64,000 nt of DNA from Sinotaia quadrata (GCA_028829895.1 CM054179.1:34968617-35032616); one strand, 5' to 3'. Counted from the stretch's first letter, positions 37,873 to 49,453 are shown. Numbers and translations: made by a program. Notes: a model not told the origin generated them from the letters alone.

Positions 37873-38010
37873 GCTGTCAAACAAGTATTTCTGTACAGAG
37901 AGGTGCAACATCACTAGTTTACGGTGACACCATTACTGTCAAACTAACATTTCTGTACAGAATGGTGCAACAACATTTCTTTACGGTGACACCATTACTG
38001 TCAATTCTAT
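37873..38010. repeat. ~62-bp tandem repeat, ~2 copies
   Basis: TTTACGGTGACACCATTACT recurs at about 37918 and 37980, with TTTCTGTACAGA-TGGTGCAA between. Confidence 0.88.
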
Positions 38011-38059
38011 TTCTCAGACTTCCTAACAATACGTCTCTAATCACTGATAAACCTAGCAA

Positions 38060-38735
38060 CAACGTAAGTCTCTACATTGCAAGGTAAATATGCACAACAA
38101 GGAAAGTCTCTACATCGCAAGGTAAATATGCACAACAAGGAAAGTCTCTACATCAGCAAGGTAAATATGTACAAGGTAAGTCTTTACATCAGCAAGGTAA
38201 ATATGTACAACAAGGAAAGTCTCTACATCAACAAGGTAAATATGTACAAGGAAAGTCTCTACATCAGCAAGGTAAATATGTACAAAACGGTATGTACATA
38301 AGCAAGGTAAATATGTACAACAACATAAGTCTCTACATCGCAAGGTAAATATGTACAAGGAAAGTCTCTACATCAGCAAGGTAAATATGTACAAGATAAG
38401 TCTTTACATCAGCAAGGTAAATATAACATGGTAAGTCTTTACATCACCAAGGTAAATATGTACAAAGTAAGTCTCTACATCAACAAGGTAAATGTGTACA
38501 GCAAGGTAAATCTCTGCATCATCAACGTAAATATGTACAACAGGATAAGTATCTACATCAGCAAGGTAAATATGTACAACAGGGTAAGTCTCAACATCAG
38601 TAAGGTAAATATGTACAACAAGGTAAGCCTCTACATCAGCAAGGTAAATATGTACAACAAGGGGAATCTGTACATAACCAAGGTAAAGTTGTACAGAAAC
38701 AAGCTAAATCTGTAGAACACCGTAATCTGTACAGT
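38060..38735. repeat. Degenerate ~33-39-bp minisatellite, ~19 copies
   Basis: Repeated phrases GTCTCTACATCAGCAAGGTA and AATATGTACAACAAGG with variable linkers. The frames on both strands are repeat artefacts. Confidence 0.93.
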
Positions 38736-39697
38736 AGCGAAGTCAGTCTATACTAGGTAAATTTGTACAGGAATGAGGTCAGTCGATACAATGTAAATCT
38801 GTAAAATAACGAGATATCAGCATAAGTAGTGCCCAAGTGCACTTAGACATTTAACAATTTATGCAACAATTAAATTTAGAAACAAGGATATGCACTTTCA
38901 ATAGAATGTACATTACTAGACCAAACATTTATGTTCTCTTCAATAGTCCCATCATAATATTCTGTACGCTTTAAACTTAATCGTGACACCAAATTATAGA
39001 TATATCTACAAGGGCACATAAAATAAAAAAGACACACATTTTACCTTTAAATTAATATTTAGATTCTTAAAAACATTCAGATTAGTAAACTAGAAAAGAA
39101 AAAAACTTATCTGCAAAGAAACAAAAAACAAACATAATTAGCTTAAGCAATCATCATTACACCCGCTGTCTCACCCCCCACCTCAACTATCATCTTAACC
39201 ATTTGCTTCTTTGATGTGAAGCCGTCAGAATACAAGAATGGGAAAAGAGGTTATTAAAAGGCGTTATGGATCTCTGTCTATTGCAAAATGAAAGAAAATT
39301 ATCCTTGCAATCTTCGCAGTGGGAATACAGTAATTGCAGTAATATTTTTGTAAAATTCTCCAATATGCTAATTGTTCAAGGAAGAAAAGGAAAATTAAGC
39401 AACAAAACAATAAACAGTGAAGAGTTGAGGATACACTGAAACGACATACGTCAACAACTAAACACAAACACATCATTCCATACTACTCACATCCGGCCAA
39501 ACAGAAAATTAATGCAAGTAAATTACGTAATCTAAAGCCACTATTGTGATCGTCAAATATAAACACAGCCACCACAAGCAACCATCACCACTTGAGTAAT
39601 ATAAAACTAAAGGGAAAATCAAGGAGGTGAAATTGTAATCACGTTGAACCCACAAATGTTTGTTTTGTTCAGTTTCATTGTCAATAGCAATCTGCAG
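38736..39697. other. AT-rich unique tract
   Basis: Nothing recognised until the acceptor-like sequence at 39660-39697. Confidence 0.45.
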
Positions 39698-39782
39698 GAT
39701 CGACCGAGCGGAGAAGTTCAGCGAGGCGTGGATCGAAGCCATAAAACAGCAGGTGGTTTGGGGCACCGTCAGTAGCAACTAA
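39698..39782 (+). CDS. Candidate 3'-terminal coding exon, unidentified
   Basis: A T-rich tract (TTTGTTTTGTTCAG...) ends in CTGCAG at 39692-39697. It is followed by 28 codons with markedly more GC and CpG than the surroundings, ending in TAA at 39780-39782. The peptide begins IDRAEKFSEAWIEAIKQQ and ends VWGTVSSN, a plausible amphipathic helix followed by a short tail. The exon would start with the third base of a split codon. No partner exon, poly(A) signal or family is recognised, and a chance frame of 28 codons is quite possible. The bias toward protein-like residues is what makes it worth recording. Confidence 0.25.
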
Positions 39783-40066
39783 TCGCTTGATGTCAACTTA
39801 CCCGGGTATTGAATCTACACTTTAAATGATTACTTTCTGGATCACTTCCGTTAATGATATAGTAATTATCATTTCTTCCTTCTTTCAATTTCACTTATAT
39901 TTACCTGCCTTACTGAATCAAAATATGTAGTGTCCTTTAATATCTACGCAATTTATATAATCTATACACCTGTGTGTGCTTTAGATAGACGCATATACAG
40001 ACATATACATAGATAAACAGCTAGCAGCTAGCTAGATAGGTATTTATACATTTACTTACATTACAC
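39783..40066. other. Unique spacer
   Basis: AT-rich; CTAGCAGCTAGCTAG near 40020 is a short palindrome-rich run. No gene seen. Confidence 0.4.
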
Positions 40067-40067
40067 A

Positions 40068-40107
<40 letters not shown>
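40067..40107. repeat. (CA)n microsatellite
   Basis: About twenty CA units, with one CGCG step at the left. Confidence 0.95.
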
Positions 40108-40108
<1 letters not shown>

Positions 40109-41637
40109 TAGGTTGGTATTTATGTATAACTACATCTTTAAAGAACACTCGTACAAGGCCTATTTCTGGTAAAATCATTTCATTTTATAGCATTTTATAT
40201 CGTTTAGTTGCCCGTTAATTTTCCTTAAGAGTATTGTGAAAATGTGCAGAATGCATTCCTAGGTATCTACTTTCATTACGTGATAAGAACTTCTCTAATA
40301 CTTTTGCAAATAAAAGACATCCATCTTGATATTGACCTGATTTGTTATTTGAGTAACAATTCACCTTTCTTACGTGACAAGAACGTTTTATCACCTTAAG
40401 CAATTATAATCACTGTTAGAGATAAGCAATTTATGTTGAACCACTCAATCACAAGGCGGGAAAACTTAACATATTTGCTGCAAAATGAAAACTAGGGTCA
40501 CTGTGAGAGATACTTATTAATAAGCAAAACTGCCCTTGTGTATTAGATTATGTTCTGAGTACACTCTGCTAATTATTAGACTGGCAGATTCCTATTTGAA
40601 GTACAAAATGATGGATGCAGCTTTTTTCAGTCAAGTAAATTTTGATGACAGTTTCCTCATTTCTCGTAATTAAGGTGTCGTACATTTATGCATCAGCGTG
40701 ACTTTCACCTTTCTTCCAGATGAGGGCAATAGAGGTAACAATAGAGCTAGTGCAGTCTTATAGTGGCTACTGCAGTTGGTAGCACAAAAATGTATTAATT
40801 AATTAATTAATTGAATTCATAACTGAAAGTGAGCAGTAGTCAATTAATTTATCCATTGTTTTCTTGATGACAACTTTATAAATCAACAGTAGCCCCAACA
40901 ATCTGAAGAAAGGACATTTTAAATTATGCTGTGGAGTGTCAGTCATTAATCTGCTTGCTATGGCAGCTCAATTACATGTAATCATATGTATTAAGATTAT
41001 ATGTTTGTGATTTATCCTTGATCCATTGTGATCAATGATTTGTACAACATCTAGCTATCTGTCATTAGAGTAAGGACACTTTCAAACTAGAAAACACAAT
41101 ACATTAAAAGAACAAATGTTGGATCTTTTAAAAAAAAGTTCACCTCCTTTCTACCTGAGAGAAACTATTAAATTGATACGTTCATTGACAGATATACGAT
41201 TGAGAAAATAAGACGCTTACAGGTAAATGTATCATGTCTCAGAAAAATTATATACAAAATGTGTTTGTTTTAAATATGTCCGCCACTATATTTATACAAA
41301 ATTATGCGCGTGCATAAAATACATAAATACCTCTTCTCTCATTCATGACATGTTTAACAATAGTACTCTACATGCATGACAAAACATGCCTATAAATACC
41401 ATTATATTATATATCATATATCTGATCTACATAGATAGGTATAATTGTGTGCAGACCTTCAGATAAAACATTTATATTGAAGACAATAGTGAATTTGCAC
41501 AGAGAAACATCATTATATTTACTAGGAATTACAATATATTCCAATAAAGCGTAAGAAATACGAAAATTCACTAATGTCTTTAATATAATGTTTAATATAA
41601 TATAATGTTTGTTTCGGGACAGATTACACAATTTCCA

Positions 41638-41638
<1 letters not shown>
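40108..41638. other. AT-rich unique tract
   Basis: ATTAATTAATTAATTAATTG at about 40795-40815 is a small AATT run. No gene recognised. Confidence 0.5.
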
Positions 41639-41704
<66 letters not shown>

Positions 41705-41717
41705 GCCCTCCCTCCCT

Positions 41718-41757
<40 letters not shown>
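41639..41757. repeat. (TATC)n(CCTC)n(TC)n microsatellite
   Basis: About sixteen TATC units, then five CCTC-type units, then about eighteen TC units, running directly into an LTR-like fragment. Confidence 0.97.
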
Positions 41758-41759
<2 letters not shown>

Positions 41760-41893
41760 CATATCCGCCATGTGAGAGAGACAATTCGTCTCTTCTAGAG
41801 AATTATTAATAACATAAATTAACATTCTCATCATTTGGATGATTAATTAATAATAATAATCGAAACCATTAACTAGGTGGCGTTGGCGTCACA
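41758..41893 (+). mobile_element. LTR-like family, 3' end fragment (plus)
   Basis: Begins GGCATATCCGCCATGTGAGA and ends ACTAGGTGGCG...GTCACA. It matches 33471-33619 and 62815-62962 in order, including GAGAATTATTAATAACATAA and AATAATAATAAT. The terminal CACA is the best-preserved 3' end in the window and supports a TG...CA family. Confidence 0.75.
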
Positions 41894-42770
41894 ACGATCA
41901 CTTCTTAAATTATGTTTAAATAAAATGTAATTTTAATAAAAATGATTTCTTACTACTGAGGTACGTTTATACATTTTAACTATTAAACTTCAGAAAGGAT
42001 ATAGACATGGGAATGTAATATGTTAAGTTAACATTAAAATTATACAGTATGTTAATGAACACTTCAGTAAGTTCGTTCTCAAAGCTAGACAAGTACATTC
42101 AATTCTGTTTCCTTGTGGAAGTATTAATGTTAGAATTAAGATATTTAATCCCATCAAATTATTCATGTTATTACTGAGAAGTAGCGCATTATATTAAAAA
42201 AAGCTTTTTATTTGTCGTGCAATAGTTGATGATAACATTAGTCATTGAACTGTCTACTAGCAGACAGTCTTTAACAACTCTGTATTATTATATTTGGTAT
42301 TGTGGAATCTTTTTTTCCTTGCTTCTGTTTTGTTTTATTTCATTTTTGAGAGACATTTTAAATTTCTTCAAGGTAATAAGCAATGCTCAAAAGACCAATG
42401 TGGACACAATGAAAGAAACATGCCAAGAAACACAGCACGGCTACACATTACAGTCTGCACTATATTTCTCACCTTTCGTTCATTATTAGATGTTTTACAA
42501 GCAAGCACACAGAAATACAAACAAAACCACTCTCAGTTAATATTACACTCTCACTATTTCACGCACAAACACTCAATATTTCACACACAAATGCTCAATA
42601 TTTCACATAACCATCTCACCATTTAACAGAATCATCTCACCATTTCACACAAACATATCACATTTCACACTCACTATTTCATACAAAGACGTCATGCACA
42701 ATTTTGCAAGCACATATCTCACTCTCTTTAATCATGAACTGTCTACACATAAATAAATTAACCCCCACCC
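41894..42770. other. Unique tract with short CA-phrase repeats
   Basis: 42530-42680 has about seven loose copies of CAATATTTCACACAAA / ACCATTTCACAC. No gene recognised. Confidence 0.5.
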
Positions 42771-42801
42771 CCTCACACACACACACACACACACGCACAC
42801 A

Positions 42802-42841
<40 letters not shown>
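42771..42841. repeat. (CA)n microsatellite
   Basis: About 35 CA units with single G and T interruptions. Confidence 0.97.
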
Positions 42842-42845
<4 letters not shown>

Positions 42846-43559
42846 TAACACCCCTCGATGACCTATCCATATACAGTGTATTTATGCCATTTCATCTCTT
42901 ACAAAATATTAGTTATCTAACACAAGAAACAGAAATAAACGCACACACTTTAAAGTCACATAGTGACCTCATACAGTAAAGTTTGAAAGTCATATCTCTA
43001 TTCATTAATTATCATAAACAAAAAACGCGTACAAACACATATGCACCCATTAAAAATTCGCACACTTTTGTTTATGCACAAATCTAGAGACAGGTACTCC
43101 AAGTTTACTTAGAGGCGCAACGCAATTTTTAAGCCACACATATACATCACACTATCTCTAATTATCGGCTGCCTCACATACTAACATGCACGATTCCACA
43201 TGCACTTCTTGCTACAAGCACGTAAGTACAACATGCACAACATTTGTTCTTTCACGTGTCATTTACTTTCATAAGTAGAATTACTGATGACACATCATGT
43301 TGGTACAAACTGCCCGCACTCAAAACGGTATTAAGTAATACTACGATATTGATCGGTCACAAACAAGTAGATCTCAGTCACAAAGTGATATATTTATTAG
43401 TCACATATAGACAACGTCTTCAGCGAGAAATAAATACCAAATATACAAATACGCACTGTCTTTGTCAAGTATGAAAGAAAGGAATATCGCCAGACTTCTT
43501 TATCACCTATTTAAAGAATAATCTTATCTCTCTCTTGCTGTCTAGCCATCCTCTCACTG
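42842..43559. other. AT-rich unique tract
   Basis: ACAC-containing short phrases only; no gene recognised. Confidence 0.45.
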
Positions 43560-43599
43560 GCCAAAGCAACATCTTCGGTCAATTTAATGACGGATGAAA

Positions 43600-43760
43600 T
43601 TAACTTTTTTGCGACCTCCCTCGTAGGGCCCCATGGGAAAACTTTTTATGGGAATTGATTTTTGCGGGAAACTGGCAGAATTTCGATTCCGGTCACGTGG
43701 TTTTATGACCTAGGCAGAGGCGGGAGACGGGCAATAAAACAAAATCAAATTCAAAACTCT
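43600..43760. promoter_or_regulatory. Candidate cis-regulatory patch
   Basis: A GC-richer island with several strong motif matches close together. GCGGGAAA (43664-43671) is the E2F core in reverse orientation. CACGTG (43694-43699) is a palindromic E-box. GGTCA...TGACC (43691-43710) is an inverted repeat of nuclear-receptor half-site type with a 10-base spacer. GGCGGGA lies near 43720. Motif matches alone are weak evidence; the clustering in otherwise AT-rich DNA is the reason for the call. Confidence 0.25.
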
Positions 43761-44965
43761 CCATGCATTTCGCTCGGCCTCTATTGACTCATTAAGGAAG
43801 GTGTTAAGGTGATAGACTGACTGGCATTAGTTTCCCAAAGGTGAAGGCATTATGGTTAAAAAACAATTAGAACCAAAATCACCCGCCACGACGACCAACT
43901 ACAAAGCATTCGGATAGAACAAGAAATCGCTGAAGCGTTGCAATTAACAACAGTGAAACTTGGATTAATGAAAGCATAAGACAATCCTATTCACTCAGTG
44001 TTGCTTTTCTCTTTTCATTTCTGTTGAATTTAAACACTCTTTCCTAACCGTAAGGTGAAAAAGCATTTTTGTATATGGTTAATTTAAAGTATTATGTTTG
44101 ATCAATAAAGTAATTTATTATCTTCACATGAAAATATATTAAATCCTGGAAAGGTATATTACAATCATGTAACGTTAGGTGTGCAAAGAAATGTAAGAAC
44201 ATAACTTATGGAACGTATGAAGATACATTACATTTTCTTGCATGAATTATTAAGGCGTAAAACTAGTCAATAAAGCATTGTTTTAACTCAGATAATAAGA
44301 AAATAGTAAATATAAACGATAGATTTTATTCATTTGCTGGCTTTATTTTTACGTGGTACGTGCTAAGAAAACGCATGCCTACCCCTAAAGAATTTCAGCA
44401 ATGTTTATCATATTAAAAAAATTCTACTGCCGTTCCAGAAATTGCTTGTTTTCAAACTATAGTCTCTCATATTTTCTGTTTTATTTTTTCATTTTTTCCT
44501 GTTTGACTACTTATTTCTGATAAACTACCATATATACGTGTGTGCTGATTTTCGTTATCAGAAAAGATAACTTATTTACATACCAATCACATTTTTATTG
44601 TGACCTGAACAATATGTAATTTCTTCTGTTTTAGAATTGTATATTGAGTAACTAATATTTACGTACCTGAGATTATTATTGAAAAATCTTACCAATATCA
44701 TACCATACTGTTCTGGCTAACATGAGCTCACATAAATTACTGAATGCTATATAAACTTTCTTGCAGAAAACCGATTTAGATATTTGGTGAAAAGAAAGTG
44801 ACTTAGTAGGCAATGAACTTTCATTAATCATTATATTTAATGTATGTAAAAGAGAGCATGGGGTATGTAGTTTCTTTTTGTTCCAAGGATTTATTTTTAA
44901 GCCAAAATTAATTTCCAGTACACACTTAAATGTTCTCTCTCTCTCTCTGATATATATACATATAA

Positions 44966-44966
<1 letters not shown>
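43761..44966. other. AT-rich unique tract
   Basis: No gene recognised; a TC run lies at 44935-44949. Confidence 0.5.
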
Positions 44967-45019
<53 letters not shown>

Positions 45020-45020
45020 C

Positions 45021-45086
<66 letters not shown>
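44967..45086. repeat. (TG)n microsatellite, ~60 units
   Basis: Long TG tract with a TGCG interruption in the middle. The 155- and 93-codon frames that cross it are artefacts. Confidence 0.97.
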
Positions 45087-45090
<4 letters not shown>

Positions 45091-45159
45091 ATAACTTTAA
45101 ATATCGTTGCAAATGGAAAACTGAACCTAATTTTTATTTTCAAATATAATCCTTTATAA

Positions 45160-45640
45160 TGTATAAATCACCACGATTCACTCACAACCGTGGCTCCATT
45201 TTTCCAATTCATCATGGCGGCGGAGAGGGTAAGTTCAAAAACTTTATCGACTCAGAGCAAGGAAACGAAACCGTTCATTACCGCGCCAGCGGCAGGGGAG
45301 AGAATTTACGACTCGCCTGTCGCTGCGCGCACGCCGGGTCTCGACCAGAAGCTAATATTGGTGCACGGAGCTGGCCGTCCTTCTATCGATTGCGTCCCCT
45401 TGGTGTGGGCTCCCAGATGTAATGATAGTGCCTCCCGAAACGTCCAATGCTTTATTGTGTCATGCGTTTTTTCCACATAAACTTTACACGCCGTCTCCCG
45501 ACAGCGCCAAGCAAAGCACCAGGGGCCGGCGAATCGAAGGCAAGAAGACGTGACCTTTTTCGCAAGAGGACACGATTGGACGCGGATGTGTCAGACGGCC
45601 CCGAGAAACAGCAGAGAAATAGAATATGAAAGAAAGAGAT
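45160..45640 (+). promoter_or_regulatory. CpG-dense island / possible promoter and first exon
   Basis: The most CpG-dense non-repeat stretch in the window. CATCATGGCGGCGGAGAGG (45211-45228) resembles both a good translation-start context and a YY1-type ATGGCGGC initiator element, and runs straight into GTAAGT (45229-45234), a donor consensus. Such short first exons at CpG-rich promoters are common in animals. The island continues to about 45630 with coding-like sequence. Confidence 0.4.
45214..45480 (+). CDS. Candidate coding frame from ATGGCGGCGG, unidentified
   Basis: From ATG 45214 the frame stays open 88 codons to a TAA at 45478-45480. The peptide starts MAAERVSSKTL; the middle third (about residues 25-65) is Pro/Ala/Gly-rich with ERIYDSPVAARTPG, and it becomes less protein-like after about residue 70. 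If the GTAAGT at 45229 is used, only five codons are coding and the rest is intron. A second coding-like stretch (45496-45629, stop TGA) follows a CTCCCGACAG acceptor-like site, in a Lys/Arg-rich frame containing SKARRRDLFRKRTRLDAD, a possible nuclear-localisation-type basic cluster. I do not recognise either peptide. Confidence 0.3.
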   Translation: MAAERVSSKTLSTQSKETKPFITAPAAGERIYDSPVAARTPGLDQKLILVHGAGRPSIDCVPLVWAPRCNDSASRNVQCFIVSCVFST

Positions 45641-45832
45641 AGCAGCAAAATGGTTGAAGTAGCCTTGCCGATAAATAGCTTTAACAGACCAAAAGGTGTT
45701 GCAAAGGGAAGTAATCCTCGTAAGTAAAGCAGTACACGTAGAAGAAAAACCGGAAAACTGGCTAGCGTACTTTGTTAGGCAAATAAAGTGACAACCGAGA
45801 ACAACCAACATTGTCTCCGAGAGAAAACTCTT

Positions 45833-45940
45833 TCATGAAATTATGCATTGATAGATCTACAGAAAATATGACCAAACATTCAACCTAGCGTCATGAAATT
45901 ATGCATTGATAGATCTACACAAAATATGACCAAACGTCAT
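45833..45940. repeat. 58-bp tandem repeat, ~2 copies
   Basis: TCATGAAATTATGCATTGAT and AGATCTACA-AAAATATGACC occur twice, 58 bp apart. Confidence 0.92.
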
Positions 45941-45960
45941 GGAAATAAAATTAAATGGTA

Positions 45961-46140
45961 TCACGCAAACGTCAACAAGAAAATAAATTAAAAATGTATG
46001 CAAACGTCAACAAGAAAATAAATTAAAAAGGCATGCAAACGTCAACAAGAAAATAAATTAAAAATGTATGCAAACGTCAACAAGAAAATAAATTAAAAGA
46101 CATCATGCGAACATCAATAAGAAAATAATTTACAATAACA
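45961..46140. repeat. 35-bp minisatellite, ~5 copies
   Basis: Unit contains GCAAACGTCAACAAGAAAAT and AAATTAAAAATGTAT; later copies diverge (GCGAACATCAATAAG). Confidence 0.93.
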
Positions 46141-47079
46141 TGCAACTGCAAAGAAAAAATAAATTAAAGGCTGTCGTTAGCACCACGCACAACTCTCATG
46201 TGAATGAACCTTTACATTTTGATATATATATATAAAGTAGCAAAATCAGCTTAAATACAACTTAACAGAGCTAGCCGATCTGGCGATTATATGCAATTAA
46301 TATAATCAGATTATATACAAATACAATAAGCAGATTTGTGTGAGGACTTATTTAAACCAACAAACGTAGTTTGTTTATGTTTGGAATGTAACATAGTTGA
46401 CTTAGGACTTAGTGATAAATTAGTTGATGAGATATTAAATGCTCGTAGTTTTGGAAAATAAAGATACAAAAATCTAAACTGCTAAGCAACTGACAACTAA
46501 TGAATCTGAAAATCATTAGGAGAAACTAAGGTAGTACTGAAAAACGGTTTATATTTTAATAGCTATAAATGGCATATTGGGAAAACATTTCAAAATAACT
46601 CATGATGAGAAAACAGAATTGTTATTTAAATTTAATATATAATGAATTATGTGCGTGTGGCGCGCGTGAATGTGTAAGAACTTGGTGTACGTGTACGAGT
46701 GTGTGCGTTTGAGCGTGTGTGTGTATATACACGCAAGTATATAAAGCACTGAAGAAATATATATACGAAAATCCGCAGATGAAATTTATTTTAAACAAAA
46801 TAAAAACACGAAACGGCTAAGGTAGGCTGCAAAAAGCACACTCTAAATTCACTGTAACCGTTCCGATTTCAACACGGCGGGCTTGTTTGTATTTGTTCGG
46901 AGGGGAAGCAATAGATCGAGTCTCGTGTGCTACAGGTCGCTCACGATAAATATCCTTCACCAGTGGGAAATCCGAATAATCAATCTTTAATTCCACTATT
47001 TTTGCTTTATTCTTGGCTTTAATAACAGTGAATAATAATAAAACAAAAACAACATGTATTTATTTTTGCTAATATTCCT
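46141..47079. other. Unique tract
   Basis: A GC-richer patch at 46800-46970 (AACACGGCGGGCTTG, GATCGAGTCTCGTG) stands out but carries no motif I can assign. The rest is AT-rich with a short GTGTGCG/GTGTGTA run near 46700. Confidence 0.4.
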
Positions 47080-47213
47080 CATTAAGCCCTTATAGGCTTG
47101 CACTGGGTGTAATCAATCGAGAGTAATTCTCAGGATGAAGGCCGGGCATGAACTCATGACCTTCAACTTGCGAGGCTAGCATTTTAACCTCACGGCCACC
47201 GAACACCCCATTT
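47080..47213 (-). mobile_element. tRNA-derived SINE-like element (minus)
   Basis: On the minus strand GGTGTTCGGTGGCCGTGAGG starts a tRNA-like head. TGGCCGTGAGG fits a Pol III A box, and about 50 bases on, GGTCATGAGTTCATGCCC fits a degraded B box. A tRNA-unrelated body follows (CATCCTGAGAATTACTC ... AGCCTATAAGGGC). A box to B box spacing is tRNA-like, while the anticodon arm is decayed, so it is not a functional tRNA gene. Confidence 0.65.
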
Positions 47214-47249
47214 TCCCCTCTAAGCGTGATAAATAAAATGTGTGTAAGT

Positions 47250-47252
<3 letters not shown>

Positions 47253-47286
<34 letters not shown>

Positions 47287-47310
47287 CAGTAGCAGTTGTA
47301 GTAGTAGCAG
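47253..47310. repeat. (TAG)n microsatellite
   Basis: About eleven TAG units followed by TAGCAG/TTGTAG variants; a second short TAG cluster lies at about 47432-47450. Confidence 0.95.
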
Positions 47311-47840
47311 TAATGCATCACCCTTCAGTTCTGTTTTTTATATTAAGCATACGCACACAGATAAGATGAATTGTTCGATGGCTGTAAGGTAAAAGCGTTT
47401 AAACTCGCAAGTTGAATGTTATGATTTATATGTAGCAGTAGTAGTAGTGATAGTACATTGCTATACATGATGGATAAATATTTAGTGTATAGCAAATTCG
47501 TATAATTGTCTTTTCACAAAGATCGGTTGCTTACTTTCTGAACTTTGCAACTTATTATAATGTAACAAATATGAATCTCTGAGCCATTAACAATACTATT
47601 GTTAGTGGATCTGAAATTCATATTTGCTATATGTTGACATTTCTTTGTAATGATGCATTAAGTGCAATCGAGTATTTAAAGATGTGAAATAGTTCATTGT
47701 GTACAAGTTTCATCTTGTCATTTAAATTATATAATCTGCTGAATCCTATCAATGCCCAGTCCTGTTTTTGGCTTGACTTGTGCTATACGAAATCTGAGAA
47801 TGCGAAACACGCAGAATGGCATATAACGTTGTAATGGGGC
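47311..47840. other. Unique tract
   Basis: AT-rich; no gene recognised. Confidence 0.45.
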
Positions 47841-48010
47841 TCAGGCCAGCTCAGACTTTATTTCAAAGTGCGTGAAAATAGTAGCATTTTGCTTCCTCAA
47901 GCCAACTCAGAACTAGAGTAAGATACTCAGGCCAGCTCATTTTCAAAATGCATGAAAACAGTAACAGTTTGCTCCCTCAAGTCTACTCAGAACTGGAGCA
48001 AGGTACTACC
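47841..48010. repeat. 85-bp direct repeat, 2 copies
   Basis: TCAGGCCAGCTCA, GAAAA-AGTA-CA-TTTGCT and CCTCAAG-C-ACTCAGAACT recur 85 bp apart at about 85% identity. Confidence 0.88.
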
Positions 48011-48199
48011 CTTGCTGTATATATGTAAGAAAAGTTAAAAGAAAAGAAATAACGAAAATATAAATGCATTTGTCAATATACGCAAAAAAATATAAGAACC
48101 AGATTAAAGAAACAAGCCAAATTGAAAAGAAAAAGCAGAAATTGCTCATAACTGTGCTGAAACTTCATCAATCTTCTGGAACAAAAAGCCATGGTTTAC

Positions 48200-48485
48200 T
48201 AGGCAAACAACCAGAATATGTCAGTAATAATATAAATGAATATATGTAGGTCAGCCACTTAAATATTTAGTACGGACATTAATAGGCAAACAACCAGAAT
48301 ATGTCAGTAATAATATAAATGAATATATGTAGGTCAGCCACTTAAATATTTAGTACGGACATTAATAGGCAAACAACCAGAATATGTCAGTAATAATATA
48401 AATGAATATATGTAGGTCAGCCACTTAAATATTTAGTACGGACATTAATAGGTAAACAAACAGCATATGTCAGTAATAATATAAA

Positions 48486-48490
<5 letters not shown>
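48200..48490. repeat. 83-bp minisatellite, ~3.5 copies
   Basis: Units contain AGGCAAACAACCAGAATATG, TCAGTAATAATATAAATG and AGCCACTTAAATATTTAGTA. Nearly identical copies; the last ends in an (AT)n expansion. Confidence 0.95.

Positions 48491-48526
<36 letters not shown>
48491..48526. repeat. (AT)n microsatellite
   Basis: About eighteen AT units grown from the ATGAATATAT step at the end of the 83-bp unit. Confidence 0.95.
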
Positions 48527-48710
48527 TGAGCAACAATTTAGACATGCAATTAGAAAGATTGAAAAATTAAAATGCTTATGGTTTATATGAAATCTCAGGT
48601 GTAAACAATTTGATTATTGATTTCATGATAATATATTTTAATAAACTTTGTAATGAATGATTATATAAAAAAAAACGTAGTATAAATAATCTATTGTACC
48701 ACTTCACATA

Positions 48711-48890
48711 GATGCTGACAGCTATTGAGGTGTACCTATTCACAAGGATGTTGACAGCTATTGAGGTGTACCTATTAACAAGGATGCAGACAGCTATTGA
48801 GGTGTACCAATTAACAAGGATGCAGACAGCTATTGAGGTGTACCAATTCACAAGGATGCAGACAGCTATTGAGGTGTACCACTTCTTACC
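48711..48890. repeat. 36-bp minisatellite, 5 copies
   Basis: Unit contains GACAGCTATTGAGGTGTACC and ATTCACAAGGATG; the two left copies carry GTTGACAG and the right ones GCAGACAG. Confidence 0.96.
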
Positions 48891-49189
48891 GTAGTAAGTA
48901 TATGTTACATTAACGTTCTATGTAAACGTCGAACAAAATGATACACAGGACTGTATGTTAGTTGGAAGACTATCAAGATTCAATTTAATTGGAGAGAGAT
49001 ATATGATTACCTAAATGTGGGAAGTTTTTTGTTTTTTTCAATAGATATGGAAGGGGTTTTGATACAGTCGGCTACTCCTGATTCAGTGTTTGATGAGCTA
49101 ATGCTCTTTCTTTGGAGCTGTGAAAGTCTATGCCATAGCCACTCATGATTCTGATACAGCTAAATTGAACCATACACAAGTACAAGCCA
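48891..49189. other. Spacer preceding retroelement relic
   Basis: No recognisable gag or LTR sequence; AT-rich. Confidence 0.4.
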
Positions 49190-49453
49190 ACGGTCGGAAA
49201 AACATTGGCTTTCCTTGACACAGGTTGCGAGTTGGATGCCATCGTCAATGCATCTCTTGTCAACCATGATGACTACATGGGAAAGACAATTCTGGTTACC
49301 TTTGCTAAGTGTTACCAGTCGCAGAGAATCCGATAATTATAATCTTTGACTTCATGGAAGGAACAGTCAGAGTGGCAGTGATAAAAAATTCCCCACATGA
49401 TGTGATCCCAGGGTGTAAGTACGTACTACAGTGCAGGAAAACTAACACACCCG

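Noticed and set aside
39264..39778. 70- and 89-codon minus-strand frames
   Set aside because: No motif, and the right one overlaps on the opposite strand the better-supported candidate exon at 39698-39782.
44676..45159. 155- and 93-codon frames of alternating His-Thr or Cys-Val
   Set aside because: Translations of the (TG)n microsatellite; the same applies to the frames at 10745-10980, 13627-13809 and 42679-42979.
45452..45811. 119-codon minus frame
   Set aside because: Lies opposite the CpG-dense plus-strand island, extends into AT-rich sequence and has no motif; treated as a shadow.
47080..47213. Functional tRNA gene
   Set aside because: The anticodon arm and B box are degraded and the sequence continues into a SINE-like body.
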